A stretch of 34,743 bases of DNA. It comes from a bacterium (GTDB lineage: Bacteria; Chloroflexota; Dormibacteria; UBA8260; Bog-877). Every line of letters starts with the position of its first letter. Position 1 is the stretch's first letter. A program made the position numbers and the translations under genes. Below are positions 23,715 through 29,049 of the stretch, in pieces. The stretch covers positions 1 through 34,743 of the forward strand of contig JAKABA010000025.1 in NCBI GenBank assembly GCA_021802115.1, given 5' to 3'. The notes beneath the pieces were generated by a model. That model searched no databases. It worked only from the letters and a program-made list of their open reading frames with translations, and was not told the origin of the DNA.

Positions 23715-24242
23715 CTACGCGGCCACCTCGTTGGCCTCGATGTCAAGGCTAATCTTGATCTCGTCACCGACCAGCACTCCGCCGGTCTCCAGGGCGACGT
23801 TCCAGTTCAACCCGAAGTCCTTCCGGCTGATCTTGGTGGAGGCCTCGAAGCCGGCCACCTTCGCCCCCTGGGGGCTGGTCTGGACGCCCAGGAAGGCAAC
23901 CTCCAGCGCCACCGGTCGGGTCACGTCCTTGACCGTGAGGTCGCCCTCGACCTGGTAGCGGTCACCGCCCAGGGCCTTGACGCTGCGGCTCTGGTAGGTG
24001 ATCTCCGGATACTTCTCCACCTCGAAGAAGTCGGCTGATGTGAGGTGGCCATTGCGAGCTGGCTCGCGGGTGTCGATGCTGGCCGCCTGGATCACCGCCT
24101 TGGCCGAGCTGTTGACCAAATCCTCGGGGTCGAGGGTGAGGTCAACCGAGAACTCCTTGAAATTCCCCTTGACCGTGCTTACCATCATGTGCCTCACCGA
24201 GAACTCAACCGCCGAATGGGCCGTGTCCAATTTCCAGGTCAT
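23715..24242 (-). CDS. YceI-family protein
   Basis: 175 residues from the ATG at 24242, chosen because GGAGG lies seven bases upstream. The sequence shows the YceI beta-barrel from the first residue (TWKLDTAHSAVEFSVRHMMVSTVKGNFKEF, then FEVEKYPEITYQS and ASTKISRKDFGLNWN). There is no signal peptide, so it stays in the cytoplasm, unlike periplasmic E. coli YceI. Members bind isoprenoid or amide lipids; the ligand here is unknown. The gene is divergent from a MarR regulator, and one of two operator-like dyads lies in its upstream region, so MarR control is likely. Confidence 0.9.
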   Translation of the reverse strand: MTWKLDTAHSAVEFSVRHMMVSTVKGNFKEFSVDLTLDPEDLVNSSAKAVIQAASIDTREPARNGHLTSADFFEVEKYPEITYQSRSVKALGGDRYQVEGDLTVKDVTRPVALEVAFLGVQTSPQGAKVAGFEASTKISRKDFGLNWNVALETGGVLVGDEIKISLDIEANEVAA

Positions 24243-24284
24243 GTACATTCCTCCTGCGCTGTCTGCGACGCCGCTAGCGTCATA

Positions 24285-24326
24285 ATTGCTTATGCAATCA
24301 TATACTAGAGATACTTGCTCATGCAA
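24285..24326. promoter_or_regulatory. Two MarR-type operators and a -10 box between yceI-like and marR genes
   Basis: ATTGCTTATGCAAT (24285-24298) is a perfect 5-4-5 dyad. TTGCTCATGCAA (24315-24326) repeats the same pattern with 4-base arms and covers the MarR start codon. Their centres are 29 bases apart, close to three helical turns. TATACT (24301-24306), between them, is a good -10 for the MarR gene. The patch is far richer in A+T than its surroundings. Binding would shut both directions. Confidence 0.65.
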
Positions 24327-24842
24327 TCACATCAGATCCAACCCGCCCCCGAGCCCCCCGGCCCGAGCCCACAGGCGATGGCCGCGTGGCAGTCGTTCCT
24401 GCAGGCACACACGGTGGTCACGCGCGCTCTGGAGCGGGAGCTGGTGGCCACCCAGCGGCTCCCCCTGGCCGAGTACGACGTCCTGTTCCAGCTCAGCGCG
24501 GCCCCGGACGGCAGGCTGCGCATGGCCCAGCTTGCGGATCGGGTGCTGCTCAGCCGCAGCGGCCTGACCCGCTTGGTGGAGCGCCTGGAGGGCGTCGGGC
24601 TGGTCCGCCGCGAGGTCTGCCCCAGCGACGCGCGCGGCGCCTACGCGGTCCTGACCACGACCGGGCGGGCGCGGCTGCGGGCGGCCATGGCGGGGCATCT
24701 CCGCTCCGTGCAGGAGCACTTCGGCGATGTTCTAGACTGCCAGCAGATGGAGTCCCTGCGAGTCGCCCTGGACCAGCTGGTCGCGGCCAACCTGGCCGAG
24801 CCAGCGGGTTGCGCTCAGGACGTGGCGCCACCCAAACCCTGA
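24321..24842 (+). CDS. MarR-family transcriptional regulator
   Basis: 173 residues from the ATG at 24321 (a TTG at 24315 is also in frame). The winged helix spans about 55-120: LPLAEYDVLFQLSAAPDGRLRMAQLAD, recognition helix SRSGLTRLVERLEGVGLVRRE, wing CPSDARGAYAVLT. With the -10 box at 24301 the transcript is close to leaderless. The start codon lies within an operator-like repeat, which points to autorepression. It is divergent from the YceI-like gene and followed after 16 bases by the PCP_red-domain gene, probably in one operon. Confidence 0.92.
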   Translation: MQSHQIQPAPEPPGPSPQAMAAWQSFLQAHTVVTRALERELVATQRLPLAEYDVLFQLSAAPDGRLRMAQLADRVLLSRSGLTRLVERLEGVGLVRREVCPSDARGAYAVLTTTGRARLRAAMAGHLRSVQEHFGDVLDCQQMESLRVALDQLVAANLAEPAGCAQDVAPPKP

Positions 24843-24858
24843 TGGAGGAGAGCTGAGA

Positions 24859-25593
24859 GTGTCCGTTCCCGAGGCGCCGAGGTGTCCCTTCCCCGGCTTC
24901 GATGAGCAGCCGGACCGCCCCATCCCCACCTCCGACGGAGAGTCCGGCGGGAGCTGCCCGGTCCCGCACTCGGCCCAGCCGCAGTGGGATGTCGAGGCTC
25001 ATGTTGAGGCCATGCGCCGGGCCCAGAGGTCGGCTGAGACCAGCCACCTGGAGACCGCCAAAGCCGAGGAGATGGCCGTCAAGGCAGCCGAGCAGCGGGC
25101 GGCTCAGAAAGGGCTTGGTGAGATCCGCAGCGAGTTCCTGAACAGCCTGGGCAAGAAGCTCGGCTACGGCCACCCGCTCAGCGACCGCACCGGGCTGCCC
25201 CAGTTCACCTGGACCGAGGCTGCCGAGGCCCGCCTGGCCGAGGTCCCCGCCTTCTGCCGCGACCTCACCCGGTGGCGGGTGGAATGGACCGCGATCAAGC
25301 AGGGGCTGGGGACCACGATCACCCCCGAGATCATGGAGGTGAAGTACCAGATGTGGGGGGAGGTATCCCACGCCATCCAGCAGCGGCGGGACCACGAGCT
25401 GCCCTGGACCGACTCCGCCCGCAGCCGCTTTGACAAGGTTCCCGACTTCGTGAAGGGTCAGGTGCTGGAGGCGGTCGAGGGCAATGCCAGGCAGATGGGG
25501 GTGGCGGTGGTCGACGACGAGGTGGTGAACACGGTCATCTCCCGGTGGTCATCCACGGGCGACTTCCACGAGGGACTCTACGGCTTCCGCTGA
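24859..25593 (+). CDS. Protein with two PCP_red-like domains and an N-terminal Cys-containing segment
   Basis: 244-residue soluble protein. Two copies of a short helical domain resemble PCP_red, the C-terminal domain of the light-independent protochlorophyllide reductase B subunit: FTWTEAAEARLAEVPAFCRD (about 117-165) and LPWTDSARSRFDKVPDFVKG (about 181-230). Each begins with Trp and has a Val-Pro-x-Phe core. Before them come Cys9 and Cys33 in Pro-rich sequence and a charged helix (45-85) that may form a coiled coil. No chlorophyll genes are present. The GTG start has GGAGGAG eight bases upstream; it follows marR by 16 bases and is probably controlled by it. The function is unknown. Confidence 0.65.
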   Translation: MSVPEAPRCPFPGFDEQPDRPIPTSDGESGGSCPVPHSAQPQWDVEAHVEAMRRAQRSAETSHLETAKAEEMAVKAAEQRAAQKGLGEIRSEFLNSLGKKLGYGHPLSDRTGLPQFTWTEAAEARLAEVPAFCRDLTRWRVEWTAIKQGLGTTITPEIMEVKYQMWGEVSHAIQQRRDHELPWTDSARSRFDKVPDFVKGQVLEAVEGNARQMGVAVVDDEVVNTVISRWSSTGDFHEGLYGFR

Positions 25594-25598
25594 CAGCA

Positions 25599-25979
25599 TC
25601 ACCCGCCGCTGTCGAGTCGGGCCGCCGCCTCCTCGACGTTGACCTCCCCCCGCGCCAGTGCTTGGAGCACCTCCAGGGAGCCTTCCTGAGTTGGCCCGCC
25701 GCCAGGTTCAATGCCCAGCTTCGACAGGACTGAATCAAGGCGCGTGCGAGCGGTCGGGTAGCTCACCCCGAGCTGGCGCTCCAGCGCCTTCATGTTGCCC
25801 CGGGAGCCCAGGAAGATCTTCAGCAACTCGCGATCCTCGCGCCCCATGGCACAGAACTCGCAGGTCTCGAAATCACCGGACAGCTCCGTGCCGCAACTGT
25901 GACAGCTGAGACGAGTCACGTGCAGGAGTTCGCCGCAGACCGGGCAGGTGCGCGGCGGCCGGTGCTCGCTCCGGTTCAC
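25599..25979 (-). CDS. DUF2089-family zinc-ribbon/HTH protein
   Basis: 126 residues. Three CxxC pairs near the N-terminus (CPVCGELL, CHSCGTEL, CEFCAMG) form a zinc-ribbon-like module. It is followed by the DUF2089 helical core with a DNA-binding look (EDRELLKIFLGSRGNMKALERQLGVSYPTARTRLD). The last 20 residues (LQALARGEVNVEEAAARL) repeat the short helical motif seen at the start of the neighbouring DUF4097 protein. The GTG start overlaps the upstream stop (TAGTG), so the two are translated together. It is likely a transcription regulator, possibly of its own operon. Confidence 0.88.
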   Translation of the reverse strand: MNRSEHRPPRTCPVCGELLHVTRLSCHSCGTELSGDFETCEFCAMGREDRELLKIFLGSRGNMKALERQLGVSYPTARTRLDSVLSKLGIEPGGGPTQEGSLEVLQALARGEVNVEEAAARLDSGG

Positions 25980-26755
25980 TAGTCCGCCTCCACGAACACA
26001 GCCCCGGTGGTGGCCTCGATCTCGAGATGAGCCGCCCCATCACCAACTATGCACTCACGGATGTCGCCGCTCATGGTCCAGCCGCCCATCAGACCAGCCT
26101 CGTCTCCCGGTAGTGAGATCTTGCCCAGGGTGCTGCGGGCCACCACCCTGACGCTGGAGCCGCGCTCCAGGCGCACCTTGACGGTGCCGGCCTCACAACG
26201 AACCCGCGAGCTGCCCTGGCGGAGCACCCCACTGGCGGTCACGGTCCCCCACTTGACACTCAGGTCGAGGGAGTCGGAGAACCCCTCCACCTTGGCACTG
26301 CCGGCCTGGATGTCCGCCTTGATCGGGCCCTTTACCCCCTGCACGGTGAGCAGGCCGGCGGCCATCTCGACGTCCAGCTCCAGGCTCGGGTTCATCCGAA
26401 TGAGAATCGGCCGCAGCGGGTTCTCGCCCGGGATTCCAGGGAAGGGCAGGCGCTCCGGCCAGCGGAAGGAGAACCAGCCCCCCTCCTCACCCATTGGCAT
26501 TCCGCGCACCACCATGGTGTCCCCTTCGCGAGTGGCCTGGTGCGGCCCCCTGACCGCGGCATCCTTGACCTCGGGGTCACCCACGATGCGGGTGGGGTGG
26601 ATCAGGCCGGTGACCCGCAATCGGCGCACCACATCATCGGCCACTGCCAACGGTCCTTGCTGCAGCCCAGCTATCCTGGCGGCGGCATCCTCGGGGCTGA
26701 TCGATCCGGCCGCCACCTGGCGGAGAATTTCCTGCATCGTCTCTGAATCTGACAT
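25979..26755 (-). CDS. DUF4097/YvlB-like beta-helical protein
   Basis: 258 residues from the ATG at 26755. Residues 1-35 form a short helical SHOCT/YvlB-type motif (MQEILRQVAAGSISPEDAAARI). From about residue 90 the rest is a repetitive beta-strand ladder typical of DUF4097 adhesin-like proteins: LEVDVEMAAGLLTVQGVKGP, KADIQAGSAKVEGFSDSL, LSVKWGTVTASGVL, VRCEAGTVKVRLERGS. No signal peptide or membrane helix is seen. In Bacillus such proteins belong to envelope-stress operons. It is the first gene of an operon with DUF2089, under a near-consensus promoter with a palindromic spacer. Confidence 0.82.
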   Translation of the reverse strand: MSDSETMQEILRQVAAGSISPEDAAARIAGLQQGPLAVADDVVRRLRVTGLIHPTRIVGDPEVKDAAVRGPHQATREGDTMVVRGMPMGEEGGWFSFRWPERLPFPGIPGENPLRPILIRMNPSLELDVEMAAGLLTVQGVKGPIKADIQAGSAKVEGFSDSLDLSVKWGTVTASGVLRQGSSRVRCEAGTVKVRLERGSSVRVVARSTLGKISLPGDEAGLMGGWTMSGDIRECIVGDGAAHLEIEATTGAVFVEAD

Positions 26756-26762
26756 GTCATCA

Positions 26763-26791
26763 CTTATAGGCTTAGCTAAGCGATATGTCAA
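26763..26791 (-). promoter_or_regulatory. Near-consensus promoter with palindromic operator in the spacer
   Basis: Read on the minus strand: TTGACA, 17 bases, TATAAG, then seven bases and the ATG at 26755, so the transcript should be leaderless. The spacer contains the perfect palindrome GCTTAGCTAAGC (26770-26781), an ideal place for a repressor. A second dyad, ATACC-5-GGTAT, lies just upstream (26799-26813). Eleven bases (ATAGGCTTAGC) recur in the DtxR/FTR1 intergenic region. Confidence 0.7.
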
Positions 26792-26897
26792 ATCCGCCAT
26801 ACCACATTGGTATTTCGAAGGATCAGTTTTGAGCTTGAAATTCCCCACCGAGCTGGCAGCCTCGCCACCACCGTGGCCGCCAGCCAACCGAAGCGAC

Positions 26898-26903
26898 TAG
26901 GAT
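26898..26903 (+). promoter_or_regulatory. -10 box of a leaderless transcript
   Basis: TAGGAT seven bases before the ATG at 26911. No clear -35 box is seen 16-18 bases upstream. Confidence 0.35.
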
Positions 26904-26910
26904 CGCCGCC

Positions 26911-27237
26911 ATGGCGGAAGACCCGGCTGCCGAGGATGAAGGGATGCGCGCTTCTGGGATCCCCGCGATCCCCATGGTGACGCGCACTGAGACCGCGGTC
27001 TGGGTGATCTGCCTGTTGGTCGCGATGCTGGTGGTGGCCATCCCGGTCGCCACCCACACCATCTCCGCGCCGGACGCGGGCGCGGTGCTGCTCCTTCTCG
27101 GGGCCGCGGCCATGAGCTTCCGCTGGTATCGCAACGGCGAGTTGCGCACCGCCGAGTGGATGCCCGAGGCCGAGTACGAGGAGTTCCTCAAGGACCTCCA
27201 GAGCCCCTACGAGCCGCCGCGGGAGCCCGACGACTGA
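26911..27237 (+). CDS. Small two-helix membrane protein, unknown function
   Basis: 108 residues: an acidic N-terminus, two membrane helices (about 27-48 and 53-70) joined by a very short turn, then a basic SFRWYRNGELR and an acidic tail rich in Glu and Pro. I do not recognise the family; it could be an accessory subunit or a membrane stress protein. The last 50 bases overlap the 3' end of the convergent dtxR-family gene. A TAGGAT box seven bases before the ATG supports transcription and this start. Protein-like composition (hydrophobic blocks, charged tail) supports it as a real gene. Confidence 0.65.
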   Translation: MAEDPAAEDEGMRASGIPAIPMVTRTETAVWVICLLVAMLVVAIPVATHTISAPDAGAVLLLLGAAAMSFRWYRNGELRTAEWMPEAEYEEFLKDLQSPYEPPREPDD

Positions 27238-27913
27238 GATCCACCCACACCGCTTGAGCCGCGCCCAGGCCGAGGGCCGTGCGGTGGCTGCCCCGCAGCA
27301 CCGTCACCGCCTGTGATCCAAGGGAGCGGATCACCTCGACGTCCACTCCCAGTCGTAGCCCCTCCTGGTCCAGGAGTGAGAGCAGCTGGGGGGCCTCGTG
27401 CTCGGCCACCTCCGACACCCGGGAGATGGGTGCTATCACACCCTGGGGCAGTTCCGCGAGATTGACCAGATGCCGAGGCAGGCCCTGGACGCCGGGGATC
27501 TCATTGCCATGGGGGCAGGTTGCCGGCCCGCCCAGCTTGGCCAGGATGCGGTCGACCAGCTCCTCAGAGAACGCGTGCGAGATCCTGCCGGCCTCCAGGT
27601 CCGCGGCGGCCCAGTCCAAACCCATCTCGTCAGTCAGCCAGCGCTCGACTACCCGGTGCCGACGCACCGCGCTGGACGCCGCCGCCATACCGGGGCCGGC
27701 CAGGACCAGGCTGTGGTCGGCACGGATTTCGAGCAGCCCCTGGTCACGGAGGCGCTGGACCACCCCGGTGACGGTGGGAGGGCTGACTCCCAGCCACTCC
27801 GCCAGCCGTGACGGCCGGACCGCCTCTCCCTCATGAGCGATGTAGTAAATCGCCTCCAGATACCGCGCGCCAGTGGGGGAGATATCCGACTCGGTATTCC
27901 GACTTGACGGCAT
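27188..27913 (-). CDS. DtxR/MntR-family metal-dependent repressor with altered metal site
   Basis: 241 residues from the ATG at 27913, which has GGAGGTG six bases upstream. Winged HTH at about 14-70 (RPSRLAEWLGVSPPTVTGVVQRLRDQGLLE), dimerisation domain at about 75-145, and an FeoA/SH3-like C-terminal domain. Compared with IdeR, the ancillary-site His79 and Glu83 are kept (His86, Glu90), but His98 is Asp105. Of the regulatory-site ligands Met10 becomes Arg17, Cys102 becomes Gly109, Glu105 becomes Ser112, and only His106 remains (His113). A CPHG motif occurs at 133-136. Metal choice therefore cannot be read from IdeR. It is divergent from FTR1 and probably controls it and itself. Confidence 0.88.
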   Translation of the reverse strand: MPSSRNTESDISPTGARYLEAIYYIAHEGEAVRPSRLAEWLGVSPPTVTGVVQRLRDQGLLEIRADHSLVLAGPGMAAASSAVRRHRVVERWLTDEMGLDWAAADLEAGRISHAFSEELVDRILAKLGGPATCPHGNEIPGVQGLPRHLVNLAELPQGVIAPISRVSEVAEHEAPQLLSLLDQEGLRLGVDVEVIRSLGSQAVTVLRGSHRTALGLGAAQAVWVDLSRRAPAAARRGSGGP

Positions 27914-27976
27914 GGATTTCACCTCCATAGGCTTAGCCACAGCTAACGTCCGCCTGCGCCGAGGCTAACCAGCCTC
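27904..27976. promoter_or_regulatory. FTR1 promoter and dyads in the dtxR-ftr1 gap
   Basis: On the plus strand TTGACG (27904-27909), an 18-base spacer and TAGGCT (27928-27933) form a promoter firing toward FTR1. It overlaps the start codon and Shine-Dalgarno of the divergent regulator. Downstream lie TTAGC-CACA-GCTAA (27933-27946) and GAGGCT-AACC-AGCCTC (27961-27976). The second contains AGGCTAACC, the right-hand core of the DtxR/IdeR iron box. Both are placed to block FTR1 transcription. Confidence 0.55.
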
Positions 27977-28023
27977 AGAGAGGGCCGGATGAACCGGGGC
28001 GTCGACACAAGGAGAGGTCACCG

Positions 28024-28893
28024 ATGCTACCGACGTTCGTGATCTTCCTGCGGGAGGGGGTCGAGGCGAGCATGATCGTCGCCATTCTGCTCGCCTACCT
28101 GGCTCGCAGTGGCCACCGGGAATATTTCAAGGATGTCTACGCCGGCGTGGCGGCCGCCCTGGCGCTGGCCTTCGGTGGCGGCGCCGCGGCATTCCTGCTG
28201 ATCCGCACCTACGAGGGATCCCGGGCTCAGACCATCTTCGAAACCGCCACCTTCCTGCTCGCCTGTGGGGTGCTCACCTACATGACGTTCTGGATGCACT
28301 CGCACGCCCGCAGCCTCTCTCGGGAGCTGAAGGCCAAGGCGGATCAGGCGATGGGACGAGGCGCGCGCTTCAGCCTTGCCCTGGTGGCCTTTCAGGCGGT
28401 CGGCAGAGAGGGGCTGGAGACCGTGGTCTTCACGTTGGCCATCTTCTTCGCCGCCTCCGGCGCCGGCGGCAACTTCGCGGCCTCGGTGCCGGCGGCGGCG
28501 CTGGGAGCTGGCCTGGGCGTACTCGTCGCCCTGGTCATCGCCTACACCGTCTATAGGCTCGGCCATCGCCTCAATCTGGGCCGCTTCTTCCAGGTCGTCG
28601 GCAGCCTTCTGATGCTGTTCGCCGCCGGGCTGCTCGCGGACGCGATCGAGAACCTTCAGCAACTGCACTGGCTTCCACTGCTGGCCCACCCCCTGTGGAA
28701 CACCTCCTCCTGGCTCACCGAGGGAGGGGCCCTGGGCGACATCCTGCACACCTTCCTGGGGTACGCGGCGCAGCCGACCGGACTCCAGGTGGTCGTCTAC
28801 TGGGTCTACGTTCTCAGCGCAGTTGGCGGCTTCTACTGGATCTCGGGCCGCCATCGGCCAGCCCGCCCCGCTGCCGCCCCGGCTCCCGGCTGA
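28024..28893 (+). CDS. FTR1-family iron permease
   Basis: 289-residue membrane protein with about seven helices. Both iron-binding Arg-Glu-Gly-x-Glu motifs are intact: REGVE at residues 10-14 and REGLE in the fourth helix. The start is supported by AGGAGAGG six bases upstream. In bacteria FTR1 (EfeU-like) imports ferric iron produced by an oxidase or delivered by EfeO/EfeB; neither partner gene is adjacent, so it may work alone or with proteins encoded elsewhere. The divergent DtxR-family regulator and the dyads between the two genes suggest repression when metal is plentiful. The C-terminal tail is Pro/Ala-rich. Confidence 0.92.
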   Translation: MLPTFVIFLREGVEASMIVAILLAYLARSGHREYFKDVYAGVAAALALAFGGGAAAFLLIRTYEGSRAQTIFETATFLLACGVLTYMTFWMHSHARSLSRELKAKADQAMGRGARFSLALVAFQAVGREGLETVVFTLAIFFAASGAGGNFAASVPAAALGAGLGVLVALVIAYTVYRLGHRLNLGRFFQVVGSLLMLFAAGLLADAIENLQQLHWLPLLAHPLWNTSSWLTEGGALGDILHTFLGYAAQPTGLQVVVYWVYVLSAVGGFYWISGRHRPARPAAAPAPG

Positions 28894-28963
28894 CCTCCCC
28901 TGCTCCGGCCTGCGATACTCCAAGGCGAGCTTCGGTCACGCCGATGGTCACAGCGCAGCGCCA

Positions 28964-28969
28964 TAGGGT
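28964..28969 (+). promoter_or_regulatory. Candidate -10 box before the leader ORF and S9 peptidase
   Basis: TAGGGT, eleven bases before the ATG of a 22-codon ORF. The 152-base gap between FTR1 and the S9 peptidase holds this box and the leader ORF, and nothing else that I can recognise. Confidence 0.3.
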
Positions 28970-28980
28970 GGAGGACTCTG

Positions 28981-29049
28981 ATGGGACAGACGAGCTTCCG
29001 GCGGAGGGGGCTTCTCTGGCCCAGAGTTCGGTCCGGTAACTGGGCTTGA
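28981..29049 (+). CDS. Possible 22-residue leader peptide upstream of the S9 peptidase
   Basis: ATG preceded by GGTGGAGG six bases upstream, the strongest ribosome-binding site in this gap. It encodes 22 residues, strongly basic, with an Arg-Arg-Arg run and two Trp. Its TGA overlaps the TTG start of the S9 peptidase gene (TTGA), the arrangement expected for translational coupling, and the TTG has no Shine-Dalgarno of its own. It is too short for coding statistics, so it may be chance. Confidence 0.35.
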   Translation: MGQTSFRRRGLLWPRVRSGNWA

